Positions 25,588 to 34,740 of a stretch of DNA of 64,000 bases are shown here, piece by piece. The translations under genes and the position numbers were made by a program. Under the pieces are notes generated by a model that saw only the letters and a program-made list of their open reading frames with translations, had not been told where the DNA came from and did not search any database. The stretch spans positions 620,001 to 684,000 of the forward strand of contig NZ_JALPVJ010000002.1 in the NCBI RefSeq assembly GCF_023544445.1, given 5' to 3'. Position 1 is the stretch's first letter. Every line of letters begins with the position of its first letter. Source of the DNA: Actinoplanes sp. M2I2 (GTDB taxonomy: Bacteria; Actinomycetota; Actinomycetes; Mycobacteriales; Micromonosporaceae).

Positions 25588-27162
25588 TCAGGAGGCCACG
25601 TAGCGGTTCTTGCCCGCGGTCTTGGCCGCGTACATGGCGGTGTCGGCCTGCCGGATCAGGTCGTCGGCGGTGAGCCCGGCCCGGCTGACGGCTATCCCGA
25701 TGCTGGTGGAGACGTGCGCCGGCGTGCCGGTGACGTCGATCGGCGCCTGGACGCCGGTGATGATGCGCTCGGCGACGGCCTGGGCGTCGGCGGCGCTGGT
25801 GACGTCCTCGAGGATGACCGCGAACTCGTCGCCGCCGAACCGGGCCACGGTGTCGGCGGTGCGCACGCTGAGCCGCAGCCGCTCGGCCACGGTCCGCAGG
25901 ACGGTGTCGCCGGCCTGGTGACCGAGCCGGTCGTTGACCAGCTTGAAGCCGTCGAGGTCGAGGAACAGCACGGCGAGCGGCCGGCCGGTGCGGGCGTGCG
26001 TGGCCACGGCGTGGGTCAGCCGGTCGTGGAACAGCATCCGGTTGGCCAGCCCGGTCAGCGGGTCGTGGAACGCGAGGTGGCGCAGCTCGTGTTCGCGCTC
26101 GCGCAGGCGGGCCTCGACGTCCTCGCGCCGGGCGATGTCGTGGCGCAGCGCGGTGGTGGCCTGGTCGACCTGGTGCAGGGCCCGGTTGCGGCTGCCGTTG
26201 AGCACGGCCGTCATGAGGCACAGCAGCAGGGTCAGCGCCACGCCCGCGGCCAGGCTGAACCGGCTCATGCCGCGGTCGGTGGCGTTCAGCAGCCGGGTCG
26301 TGGGCCACAGCGAGAGCTCCCAGTGGCGCTGACCGACGCTGAGGCCGCGTTGCCGCATCAGCCCCTCACCGGGCACTCGGCGGCCCGGTGAGACCGAGGC
26401 GAGGACGGTGCCGGCGTCGATCAGCCCGGCCTGGACGGCGCCCTGCCCACGGTCGAGCAGGGTCTGGGCCAGGAAGTCCTGCCCGCGGACGGGCAGCACG
26501 ATCCAGCCCTGGAACCGGTCGGGCGCGGCCGAGCCGAGCCCGGCGAAGACCGGCGCGGCGAAGGCGACGGACGTCTGCCGGGCCCCCGGGTCGAGCCCCC
26601 GGTCGCGGATGAGCCGGAAGGCCGGGCTGATCGCGGGCCGGCCGCTCGCCCGGGCCGTCCGCAGGGCCTCGGTGACCTGCGGGCGCTGGGTCAGATCGAT
26701 GCCGGCGACGTCATTGACGCTGTCGAACGTGTGCTCGAAGACCACGAAGTCGTGCGTCACCGCGCCCTTCGCCGGTTGCAGGGTCAGCCCGGACGCGCCG
26801 TGGTCGCGCCAGTAGCGCTGCAGACCGGCGACCTGCTCGGCGGTGGCCGGCACGACGAAGGAGACGCCGGCCGCCCCGGGCAGCCGGGCGGTGTCGAGCG
26901 TGGCGGTCATCCGGGCGAAGTCCGCGGCGCGCAGGTCGGACTGGGCGCCCACGGCGGCGGCCAGATCGCCCACGGTCTCGCTGTAGCGGCTGGTGCGGTC
27001 GCTGACCGCGGCCGACAGATCGGCGGCGTAGCGGTCCATCACCTGGCCGGCGTAGCGGTCCTCACCCCGCTCGACCACGTCGTACGCCGCCGCGGTGACC
27101 GCGCCGCCGGTGACCAGCACGGCGGCCACCATGAGGCCGGTCCAGCCCCGTCTCCTGCGCAC
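25588..27162 (-). CDS. Membrane diguanylate cyclase with CHASE sensor domain
   Basis: 524-residue enzyme expected to make cyclic di-GMP. A first membrane helix lies at about 7-27, a CHASE-type extracellular sensor at about 55-270 (DLTQRPQVTEALRTARASGRP is typical), a second helix at about 300-322, a short coiled coil, and a GGDEF domain at about 350-524. The catalytic motif RFGGDEF is intact and the substrate loop FLDLDGFKLVNDRLGHQAGD is present. A GGDEF-type I-site Arg-x-x-Asp appears in VRTADTVARFGGDEF (R-T-A-D). No EAL domain. Start GTG 27162. Same strand and 30 bp after the DUF418 gene. Confidence 0.9.
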   Translation of the reverse strand: MRRRRGWTGLMVAAVLVTGGAVTAAAYDVVERGEDRYAGQVMDRYAADLSAAVSDRTSRYSETVGDLAAAVGAQSDLRAADFARMTATLDTARLPGAAGVSFVVPATAEQVAGLQRYWRDHGASGLTLQPAKGAVTHDFVVFEHTFDSVNDVAGIDLTQRPQVTEALRTARASGRPAISPAFRLIRDRGLDPGARQTSVAFAAPVFAGLGSAAPDRFQGWIVLPVRGQDFLAQTLLDRGQGAVQAGLIDAGTVLASVSPGRRVPGEGLMRQRGLSVGQRHWELSLWPTTRLLNATDRGMSRFSLAAGVALTLLLCLMTAVLNGSRNRALHQVDQATTALRHDIARREDVEARLREREHELRHLAFHDPLTGLANRMLFHDRLTHAVATHARTGRPLAVLFLDLDGFKLVNDRLGHQAGDTVLRTVAERLRLSVRTADTVARFGGDEFAVILEDVTSAADAQAVAERIITGVQAPIDVTGTPAHVSTSIGIAVSRAGLTADDLIRQADTAMYAAKTAGKNRYVAS

Positions 27163-27192
27163 ACCTGACTGATCGGCACGAAAGCCCCGCCC

Positions 27193-28170
27193 CTAAACGT
27201 GCGCCGGCCGGTCGGCGGCGCGCAGCGGGACCAGCTGCCACCAGGTCAGGCAGCGCCAGGCCCATTCGAGCGGGCCGTAGCGGAAGCGGCGGAGCCAGAC
27301 GATGCTGAGCGCGGCCTGGACCGCCGCGATCGCGACTCCGGTCCCGACGATCGGGGTGAAGCCGGACGCGCCGCCGAGGTCGAGGACGCGATCGGCCAGC
27401 AGGATCAGCACCGACGCCAGGATGTAGTTGGTGAGAGCCATCCGCCCCATCGGGCCGAGCACCGCGCCGAGCGGCCGGCGCAAGGGCGTCCGCAGGAGAA
27501 GCAGGAACGCCACGGTGAAGAGGAAGGCGCAGACGGTACCGGCCGGGAGGATGCGGTAGTTCGCGGTCGGGCCGACCCCCGCGCGCCACTGCAGCCACAG
27601 CATCACCGCGGCGAGCGCGACGGCCACGGCGAACGCGATGCCGAGCTGGCGGGTGCGCCGGTCGAGCGTGTCCGGGAGGTCGTACCGAGCGGCCGCCAGA
27701 CCCAGCAGGAACAGTCCCGGAATGATGAACAGACCGTTGAAGGTGAGACCGGCGGCGAGGGTCAGCACTATGCCCAGCCCGAGCACCCACCGCCGGGAGA
27801 GATACGAGGCGGGCAGCAGCACGACGATGCCGAACGCGGCGTAGAACTTCAGAACCTCGCCGGGCTGCAGAAGGGTGTGCAGGGCGGCGAAGACGCCCAG
27901 CCACAGCAGCCGGCGCAGCAGGACCAGCCGCGGCCGGTCGGTGCGATCACCCGCCGTGCGCAGGAACAGGGCGAAGCTGATGCCGAACAGGAAGGAGAAG
28001 ATCGGGAACGGCCGCTGGACGAAGAGCGCCTCCCAGACGTACGCCCCCGGGTGCTCGGACGCCGGCCCGCCGGGGCGGGAGAAGCCGGTCATCTGGACGA
28101 TGTTGAACTCGGTGATGCCGGCCAGCGCGAGACCGCGCAGGGCGTCCAGTTCGTGGATGCGGCGTGCCAT
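27193..28170 (-). CDS. DUF418 / YeiB-like membrane protein
   Basis: 325-residue polytopic protein with about nine hydrophobic segments. It starts RIHELDALRGLALAGITEFN, the typical opening of DUF418 and related acyltransferase-like membrane proteins, and has RPFPIFSFLFGISFALFL and MGRMALTNYILASVLI, which are DUF418 signatures, ending with GPLEWAWRCLTWWQLVPL. Function of the family is not known; a transport or acyl-transfer role is guessed. ATG at 28170 is set by the conserved N-terminus. Divergent from the histidine kinase gene at 28252. Confidence 0.82.
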   Translation of the reverse strand: MARRIHELDALRGLALAGITEFNIVQMTGFSRPGGPASEHPGAYVWEALFVQRPFPIFSFLFGISFALFLRTAGDRTDRPRLVLLRRLLWLGVFAALHTLLQPGEVLKFYAAFGIVVLLPASYLSRRWVLGLGIVLTLAAGLTFNGLFIIPGLFLLGLAAARYDLPDTLDRRTRQLGIAFAVAVALAAVMLWLQWRAGVGPTANYRILPAGTVCAFLFTVAFLLLLRTPLRRPLGAVLGPMGRMALTNYILASVLILLADRVLDLGGASGFTPIVGTGVAIAAVQAALSIVWLRRFRYGPLEWAWRCLTWWQLVPLRAADRPAHV

Positions 28171-28251
28171 GGATCGAGCCTTCCGCAGGCGACGATCCCC
28201 TCGATAGCGCCGTGGGTCGCGTCCGCCACCTACTTTCGTATGCTCCAGGGC

Positions 28252-29337
28252 ATGCGCCGTCGCCGGCTCCTCGACACAGCGATCGACGCCGCGCTCGGCC
28301 TGACGGCGGCGGGTGCGGGGATCGCTGTGGACCTGGCCGCTCATCGTTCGACCGGGCTCTCCGTCGCCGCGCAGGTCGCGGGGGCCGGCGCGCTCCTGGT
28401 CCGGCGCCGGTGGCCCTACCTGACGGCCGGTGTCCTGTCGTTGCTCAATGTGTTCGTGCCGGTGTGGGCGACGGTCTTCGCCCCGTACGCGCTGGTGGCC
28501 TTCACCGGGGACCGCGCCCGGTGGCGTCCGTGGGCCGCGGTCGGCCTGCTGGCGGTCACCTTCTTGATCGGGGCCCGTGCCTGGGAGATCGCCGATCCCT
28601 TCTCCGCGCCCCTGGTGATCCTCTGCTCGTCGCTGCTGGGCCTCTACGCCCGGGCCCGAGTGAGGCTGGCGGCCGAGGCGACCCTGCGAGCGGTCGGGCA
28701 GGCGCGCGCCGACGAGCGGGTGCGGCTGGCCGGCGAGATGCACGACGTGGTCACCCACCGGCTCAACCTGATGGTGCTGCAGGCCGGCGCGCTGCGGCTG
28801 ACCGCGCCCGACGACCCGACCCGCAAGTCGGCCGAGGAGCTGCGGATCGCCGGCGTGCAGGCGCTCACCGAACTGCGCGACCTCGTCGGGGTGCTGCGCG
28901 ACGGCGGGGACCCGGCTCGCGTGAGCGACCAGCCCGGCGACCTCGACGGAGACGTCTCCCGGCTGGTCGAGGACTCCCGGTCGGTCGGGTTGCCGGTACG
29001 GTTCGTGGCGACGGGCGACCAGAGCCGCCCCTCCCCGGTGGTACGGCGGACGGTCGTCCGGATAGTGCAGGAGGCGCTGACGAATGTCCACAAGCACGCG
29101 CCGGGTGCCGCGACCTCGGTCACGGTGACGTTCGCCGACGAGGGGATCAGTGTGGAAGTGGTGAACGGGCGGTCGACCGGCGCAACCCGTGATCTGCCGG
29201 TCGGCGGTAGCGGGCTGACCGGTCTCCGCCACCGTGTCGAGATGGTGGGTGGGTCGCTGGAAGCCGGGCCGGCCTCCGGCGGTGGTTTCCGGGTGAGCGC
29301 GCGCCTTCCGGCGTACGTGCCGACGGGCCGTCCGTGA
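28252..29337 (+). CDS. NarL-type sensor histidine kinase (HisKA_3)
   Basis: 361-residue kinase. Four to five hydrophobic segments occupy residues about 12-132. A HisKA_3 dimerisation domain follows with His164 in RLAGEMHDVVTHRLN, and an HATPase domain ends in GGSGLTGLRHRVEMVGGSLEAGPASGGGFRV. The conserved N-box is IVQEALTNVHKHAPGA. The start is either ATG 28252 or ATG 28240 (four residues more); neither has a strong RBS. Partner of the response regulator that overlaps its stop. Confidence 0.9.
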   Translation: MRRRRLLDTAIDAALGLTAAGAGIAVDLAAHRSTGLSVAAQVAGAGALLVRRRWPYLTAGVLSLLNVFVPVWATVFAPYALVAFTGDRARWRPWAAVGLLAVTFLIGARAWEIADPFSAPLVILCSSLLGLYARARVRLAAEATLRAVGQARADERVRLAGEMHDVVTHRLNLMVLQAGALRLTAPDDPTRKSAEELRIAGVQALTELRDLVGVLRDGGDPARVSDQPGDLDGDVSRLVEDSRSVGLPVRFVATGDQSRPSPVVRRTVVRIVQEALTNVHKHAPGAATSVTVTFADEGISVEVVNGRSTGATRDLPVGGSGLTGLRHRVEMVGGSLEAGPASGGGFRVSARLPAYVPTGRP

Positions 29338-29987
29338 TCCGGGTGCTGCTGGTCGACGACGAGCGCCTGGTCTGTGCCCACCTGCGCACGATCCTCGGCA
29401 CGGCCGGCGACATCGAGGTGGTCGGCGAGGCCTACGACGGGGCCGAGGCGGTCGAGGCGGTGGTCCGGCTGCGGCCCGATCTGGTGCTGATGGATCTGCG
29501 CATGCCCGGCGTGGACGGGCTGACCGCGATCGAGCGGATCGCCGGCTTACCCGATCCACCGCGCCTGGTCGTGCTGACGACGTTCGACCACGACGAGTAC
29601 GTGCTGCGGGCGCTGCGGGCCGGGGCGGCCGGGTTCCTGGTGAAGTCGACCGCGCCGGAGACTCTCGTCGACCTGGTGCGGGCCGCGGCCCGCGGCGGCA
29701 CGGTCCTGTCGCCGGTGGCCGCGCAGCGCCTGGTCGGGGTGGCGGGCGACCACCAGCGGGTACGCGAGCGCATCGGCCGGTTGACCGAGCGTGAGGCCGA
29801 GGTCCTGGCGGGCCTGGCCGACGGAGACTCCAACCTGCGCATCGCCCGTCGCCTCAACCTCTCCGAGGCGACGGTGAAGGGATATGTGTCCCGGCTGCTG
29901 GTCAAGCTCGGCTGCGAGAACCGTACCCAGGCCGGTTTGCTGGCCCAGCAGGCCGAGCCGTGGCCCGGTGGGACGATCAGAGGGTGA
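29334..29987 (+). CDS. NarL/FixJ-family response regulator
   Basis: 217-residue regulator: receiver domain with LLVDDE, phospho-acceptor Asp54 in VLMDLRMPGVDGL, Thr in VVLTTFDHDEY and Lys in FLVKSTAPE. A LuxR-type helix-turn-helix follows (LTEREAEVLAGLADGDSNLRIARRLNLSEATVKGYV). Start is GTG at 29334, overlapping the kinase stop by 4 bp. It heads into a membrane protein, a transporter and lysX in one uninterrupted run, which are its likely targets or at least co-transcribed genes (inference). Confidence 0.92.
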   Translation: MIRVLLVDDERLVCAHLRTILGTAGDIEVVGEAYDGAEAVEAVVRLRPDLVLMDLRMPGVDGLTAIERIAGLPDPPRLVVLTTFDHDEYVLRALRAGAAGFLVKSTAPETLVDLVRAAARGGTVLSPVAAQRLVGVAGDHQRVRERIGRLTEREAEVLAGLADGDSNLRIARRLNLSEATVKGYVSRLLVKLGCENRTQAGLLAQQAEPWPGGTIRG

Positions 29988-30496
29988 TCAGCGACGACGA
30001 CATCGCCGCGATGCCCGACGGGCAGCGCCGCGACCTGATGCGCCGGCTCGCGGCCGCGTCGTCCTCACCGGCGCCGGCCGGGCCGCGCCGCTTCGGACGG
30101 GACGAGCTGCACCTGACGGTCCTGGTCGTCGCCGCGGTGCTGCTGGTGCCGTGGATCACCTACCTCGCGGCGACCCTGCCCGACGAGTTCGTGGCGCACA
30201 ACTGGCGGCTCGCGTGGGTGGTTTTCGACCTCGTGCTGCTGGCGATGTTCACGGCGACCGCGGTCCTCACCATCCTGCGGCGACGACTGGCCGTCCTGGT
30301 CGGCTTCGCCCTCGGCGTGCTGCTGGTCTGCGACGCCGGGTTCGATCTGATCACCACCGGTCGGGCCGGCCTGTGGTGGGCTCTGGCGTCCGCCGTCGTG
30401 ATCGAGTTGCCGCTGGCGGCGCTGCTGATGATCGAGGCGTACCGGGGTCTGACTGCGAGTTACGACACCCTGTCGCCGGGCGGGCCCCCGGACTAG
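29984..30496 (+). CDS. Hypothetical four-helix membrane protein
   Basis: 170-residue protein with a soluble N-terminal 45 residues (DDDIAAMPDGQRRDLMRRLAAASSS) and four hydrophobic segments to the end. No recognised family. GTG at 29984 overlaps the response-regulator stop, so it is translated with the two-component system. The next gene starts 10 bp later. Could be an accessory sensor or a transporter helper (unsupported guess). Confidence 0.7.
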   Translation: MISDDDIAAMPDGQRRDLMRRLAAASSSPAPAGPRRFGRDELHLTVLVVAAVLLVPWITYLAATLPDEFVAHNWRLAWVVFDLVLLAMFTATAVLTILRRRLAVLVGFALGVLLVCDAGFDLITTGRAGLWWALASAVVIELPLAALLMIEAYRGLTASYDTLSPGGPPD

Positions 30497-30506
30497 GGTC
30501 GGCCGC

Positions 30507-31364
30507 ATGGGGCTCGGGCTCGTCGGCGCGCTCGGGTCCGCTCTCTGCTACGGCATCGCGTCGGTGCTGCAGGCGCTCGCCGTCCGCGGGACAGCCGCCG
30601 CCGACGGTCTCGATCCGCGGCTGCTGGTGCGGCTGGCCCGGTCCTGGCGCTACCTGCTCGGCCTGGCCGTCGACGGCCTGGCCTTCCTGCTCTCGCTCGT
30701 CGCCCTGCGCACGCTGCCGCTGTTCGTGGTGCAGTCCGTCGTGGCGAGCTTTCTCGCGGTCACCGCCGTGCTCGGCGCCCTGGTGCTCAAGATGCGGCTG
30801 CGGCGCGGCGACCGGATCGGCATCGCCGTCGTCATCGCCGGTCTGGTGCTGGTCGGCCTGTCGGCGGCCGAGGACCGACCGGTCGAGGTGGCCGGCCCGA
30901 TCACCTGGGGAGTCCTCGCGGCGGCCGTCCTCCTCGTCGTCCTGGCCTTTCCGCTGGCCCGGCTGCCCGGTGCGCCCGGCGCGGCCGCCCTGGGCGCGGT
31001 CGCCGGGCTGGGCTACGGCGTCGTGGCCGTCGCGACCCGCGTGCTGCCGGCCCCCCTGACGGTCGGTGGGGTGCTGACCGACCCGGCCGCGTACGGGCTG
31101 CTCCTCGGGGGCGCGGTCGCTCTGCTGGCCTACTCCACCGCGATGCAGCGGGGCTCGGTGACCCTGGCGACCGCGCCGCTGGTCGTGCTCGAGACCGTCG
31201 CGCCGGCCGCGGTCGGCCTGTTCCTGCTGGGCGACCGCCCCCGGCCCGGCTGGGGCTGGGTGGCCGCCGCGGGCTTCCTGATCGCCGTGTCCGGCGCCGT
31301 CAGCCTGGCCCGCCACGGTGAGATCGAGCCCGAAGCCTCTGCTCTCGAAGGAGCGCGCGCATGA
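30507..31364 (+). CDS. EamA/DMT-type transporter
   Basis: 285-residue protein with ten predicted short helices in two halves, as in drug/metabolite transporters. It begins GLGLVGALGSALCYGIASVLQALAVRG and the second half contains LATAPLVVLETVAPAAVGLFLLGDRP, the EamA-like signature. ATG at 30507 follows the stop of the previous gene by 10 bp; its own stop overlaps the lysX start by 4 bp. Possible roles are export of a metabolite or of lipids made by LysX; substrate not deducible. Confidence 0.82.
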   Translation: MGLGLVGALGSALCYGIASVLQALAVRGTAAADGLDPRLLVRLARSWRYLLGLAVDGLAFLLSLVALRTLPLFVVQSVVASFLAVTAVLGALVLKMRLRRGDRIGIAVVIAGLVLVGLSAAEDRPVEVAGPITWGVLAAAVLLVVLAFPLARLPGAPGAAALGAVAGLGYGVVAVATRVLPAPLTVGGVLTDPAAYGLLLGGAVALLAYSTAMQRGSVTLATAPLVVLETVAPAAVGLFLLGDRPRPGWGWVAAAGFLIAVSGAVSLARHGEIEPEASALEGARA

Positions 31365-34300
31365 CCGAGCAGGCCTCCCGCCCGCACGACGACCGCTGGC
31401 CCGACCGGTTCGCGCTGGCGATGTTCGCCTTCGCCGGGCTGGGCATCCTGGTGACCGTCGTGCCGTCCTGGCGGCGCTACTTCGCCGAGCCGATGGACGT
31501 CGTCTCGGCGCTCACCATCCCGGTCGTGCCGGGCTTCACGTACGCCGCGCTGCTGCTCGTGCTCGGTGTGGCGTTGCGCCGGCGGCTGCGGGCGGCGTGG
31601 TGGCTGCTGCTGGTCTGGTGGCTCGTGCTGCCCGAGGTCGGGCGGGTGGTCTCGCTGTTCTCCGGCGTACGGGTGACCCAGGTCGGCGGGCTGGTGCTGA
31701 TGGGTGGCGTGACGGTGCTGGCGATCCGGGCCCGCGACCAGTTCTCGTCGCGCCAGGTCGCGGGCAGCGTGGTCGCCGCCGTCGCGTGCTTCCTGGGTGG
31801 GGGAGTGGCCGTGCTGGCGATCGGCACCGTGCTCGTCCGGGCCTTCGGCACGTCACCGGGTCTCCCGGCGGCGGCGCTGCACGTCTTCGACTCGATGCTG
31901 GGCGACCTCGGCCGGCCGTCGGCGGGCCCGCTGGTCACCTCGCCCTGGTGGGCCCACGCGGTGACCGGGCTGGTCGGGGCGACGGTGGTGCTGACCTCGG
32001 CGCACGTGCTGTTCCGGCCGCCGCGCACCAGCCACCCCCTCGACGCCGCGGACGAGGCCCGGGTGCGCACGCTGCTGCGCGACTCCGGCGACCACGACTC
32101 GCTCGGCTACTTCGCGACCCGGCGCGACAAGGCGGTCGTCTGGGACACCGGCGACCCGGCCACGGCGACCGCCGGTGTGTCGTACCGGGTGGTCGGCTCG
32201 GTCTCGCTGGCCAGCGGCAACCCGCTCGGCGACCCGGCGCGCTGGCCGGCCGCGATCGACGCCTGGCGGCGGCTCGCGCGCTCGGGTGGGTGGTCGCTGG
32301 CGGTCATGGGCGCCGGCCGGGAGGGTGCCACCGCCTACGCCGACGCGGGTCTGAGTGCGTACGAGATCGGCGACGAGGCCATCCTCGACCTGCGGGCCTT
32401 CTCGCTGAACAAGCCGGGCATGAAGGCCGTCCGGCAGTCGGTGGCGCGGCTGCAGCGGCGGGGCTACACGACGCTGGTCTGCCGGCACGGCGACCTGACG
32501 GCCGGCGACTTCGCGACGATGAGCGCGGACGCGGCCCGGTGGCGGGGCGACGGCGGTGACGAGCGCGGCTTCTCGATGGCGCTCGGACGGCTCGGCGACC
32601 CGCTCGACGACGACTGCGTGATGGTCCAGGCCCGCGACGGCCAGGGACGGCTGCGGGGTTTCCTGAGCTTCGTGCCGTGGGGGCCGACCGGGCTCTCGCT
32701 CGATCTGATGCGCCGCGACCCGGCCGCCGACAACGGGCTGGTCGAGTTCATGGTCGCCGCGCTGGCCGGCCGGGCCGGGCCGGTCTCGCTCAACTTCGCC
32801 ATGTTCCGGGAGGCGTTCGAGCGGGGCGCGCAGATCGGCGCCGGTCCGATCGCCCGGTTGTGGCGCCAGTCGCTGGTGCTGGCCAGCCGCACCTGGCAGC
32901 TCGAGTCGCTCTACCGCGCCAACGCCAAGTACCTGCCCGACTGGGAGCCCCGGTTCCTCTGTTTCGAGTACACCTCCGACCTGCCCCGGGTGGGGACGGC
33001 GGCCGGCAGCGCCGAGGGCTTCCTCACGGCGCCCCGGCTCAGCCGGTTGCGCCGTCGTGGCGACGCCGGGGGTCTCGACCGGGCCGGGGAGGACTACGCC
33101 GCCGCGGTGCGCGCGCTGATCCCGGCGCCGGCGGACGCGCTGGCCCGGGCGTTGTCGTCGATGAGACTGCCCGAGCAGGTCCGGGTACGCCGGGACAAGG
33201 TGCGCCGCCTGCGGGAGCGCGGGATCGACCCGTACCCGGCCGGGCACCCGCGCACCCATACGCTCGCGCAGGTGCGCGCCGAGGCCGGCGAGCTGCCGCC
33301 CGACACCCGTTCCGGCAAGGAGGTGTCGGTGGTCGGCCGGGTGCTGCTGAAGCGCGACCTGGGCGGGCTCGGCTTCGCCACGCTGCGCGACGGCAGCGGC
33401 GACCTGCAGATCATGATCACCGGTGACGACGTGCCGGCCGGGACGTACGAGCTCTGGCGCGACGACATCGACCTCGGCGACCACATCGGCGTCACCGGCG
33501 AGGTGATGACCACGCACAAGGGCGAGCTGACGGTCGCGGCCTCCGACCTGCGCCTCACCAGCAAATCGCTGCGCCCGCTGCCCGACAAGCACCGTGGGCT
33601 CACCGACGCCGAGGCGCGCATCCGGTTCCGCTACGTCGACCTGATCGTCCGCCCGGACGCCCGCGACATCGCGTACAAGCGCTCGGCGGTCGTCCGCAGC
33701 GTGCGCGACTCGCTGCACCAGCGCGGCTTCGCCGAGGTGGAGACGCCGGTCCTGCAACAGGTGCACGGCGGCGCCAACGCCCGGCCCTTCGAGACCCACA
33801 TCAACGCCTACGACCTGGACATGTACCTGCGGATCGCGACCGAGCTGCACCTCAAGCGGCTGCTGGTCGGCGGTCTGGAGAAGGTGTTCGAGGTGGGCCG
33901 CCAGTTCCGCAACGAGGGGGCCGATTTCAAGCACAACCCGGAGTTCACGTCGCTCGAGGTGTACGAGACGTACGGCGACTACAACACCATGCGCGTGCTC
34001 ACCCAGGAGATCATCCAGGAGGCCGCGGTCGCGATCCACGGCGCGCCGGTCGCCCGCCGGGCCGGCGCCGACGGCCGGATCACCGAGTACGACCTCTCGG
34101 GTGACTGGCCGGTCAAGCCCCTGACCATGGCCGTGTCCGAGAAGCTGGGCGAGGAGATCACGGCCGACACCCCGCTGAGCACGCTGCTGGTCCACGCCGG
34201 CCGGATCGGCCTGGTGCTGCCCGACGGCGCCGGCTGGGGTCTCGCGCTGGAGGAGATCTACGGCGAGCTGTGCGAGGGCTCGACCACGACGCCGGTCTTC

Positions 34301-34645
34301 TACACCGACTTCCCGAAGGACAACGCCCCGCTGACCCGGCAGCACCGCGCCGACCCGCGGCTGGCCGAGAAGTGGGATCTGGTCATCTTCGGGTCCGAGC
34401 AGGGCACCGCGTACTCCGAGCTCATCGACCCGATCGACCAGCGCGAGCGGCTGGTCGCCCAGTCCCTGCTGGCGGCGGCCGGCGACCCCGAGGCGATGCA
34501 GGTCGACGAGGATTTCCTGACCGCTCTGGAGTACGGCATGCCGCCCACCGGGGGGATGGGGATGGGCATCGACCGCCTGGTCATGAACCTGACCGGCCTG
34601 AGCATCCGGGACACCATCCTGTTCCCGATCGTCCGCCCGGCCTGA
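31361..34645 (+). CDS. lysX: Bifunctional lysylphosphatidylglycerol synthase / lysyl-tRNA synthetase
   Basis: 1094-residue fusion as in mycobacterial LysX. Residues about 18-215 hold five to six membrane helices. A DUF2156 (FPG-synthase-like) aminoacyl-phosphatidylglycerol transferase domain lies at about 220-560 (DLRAFSLNKPGMKAVRQSV, LSFVPWGPTGLSLDLMRRDP). A class II lysyl-tRNA synthetase follows from about 600 with an OB-fold, motif 2 at about 845-862 (VGRQFRNEGADFKHNPEF) and motif 3 near 1063 (GGMGMGIDRLVMNLTG). It charges tRNA with lysine and moves lysine to phosphatidylglycerol, lowering membrane negative charge and raising resistance to cationic peptides (family knowledge). ATG at 31361 has AAGGAG upstream and overlaps the transporter stop. 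Confidence 0.93.
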   Translation: MTEQASRPHDDRWPDRFALAMFAFAGLGILVTVVPSWRRYFAEPMDVVSALTIPVVPGFTYAALLLVLGVALRRRLRAAWWLLLVWWLVLPEVGRVVSLFSGVRVTQVGGLVLMGGVTVLAIRARDQFSSRQVAGSVVAAVACFLGGGVAVLAIGTVLVRAFGTSPGLPAAALHVFDSMLGDLGRPSAGPLVTSPWWAHAVTGLVGATVVLTSAHVLFRPPRTSHPLDAADEARVRTLLRDSGDHDSLGYFATRRDKAVVWDTGDPATATAGVSYRVVGSVSLASGNPLGDPARWPAAIDAWRRLARSGGWSLAVMGAGREGATAYADAGLSAYEIGDEAILDLRAFSLNKPGMKAVRQSVARLQRRGYTTLVCRHGDLTAGDFATMSADAARWRGDGGDERGFSMALGRLGDPLDDDCVMVQARDGQGRLRGFLSFVPWGPTGLSLDLMRRDPAADNGLVEFMVAALAGRAGPVSLNFAMFREAFERGAQIGAGPIARLWRQSLVLASRTWQLESLYRANAKYLPDWEPRFLCFEYTSDLPRVGTAAGSAEGFLTAPRLSRLRRRGDAGGLDRAGEDYAAAVRALIPAPADALARALSSMRLPEQVRVRRDKVRRLRERGIDPYPAGHPRTHTLAQVRAEAGELPPDTRSGKEVSVVGRVLLKRDLGGLGFATLRDGSGDLQIMITGDDVPAGTYELWRDDIDLGDHIGVTGEVMTTHKGELTVAASDLRLTSKSLRPLPDKHRGLTDAEARIRFRYVDLIVRPDARDIAYKRSAVVRSVRDSLHQRGFAEVETPVLQQVHGGANARPFETHINAYDLDMYLRIATELHLKRLLVGGLEKVFEVGRQFRNEGADFKHNPEFTSLEVYETYGDYNTMRVLTQEIIQEAAVAIHGAPVARRAGADGRITEYDLSGDWPVKPLTMAVSEKLGEEITADTPLSTLLVHAGRIGLVLPDGAGWGLALEEIYGELCEGSTTTPVFYTDFPKDNAPLTRQHRADPRLAEKWDLVIFGSEQGTAYSELIDPIDQRERLVAQSLLAAAGDPEAMQVDEDFLTALEYGMPPTGGMGMGIDRLVMNLTGLSIRDTILFPIVRPA

Positions 34646-34740
34646 CCGCGCCCGGTGCCCGGCCCTTCCGCTCGGTGATCCGCCTGTGATAGACCGACAT
34701 CACTGTGTCATCGGTAACGGGTACGAAACAGGGAGGCCAC

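Noticed and set aside
34685..34704. CRP-like site TGTGA...TCACT before the esterase
   Set aside because: The spacing between half-sites is 11 bp instead of 6, so it is probably chance.
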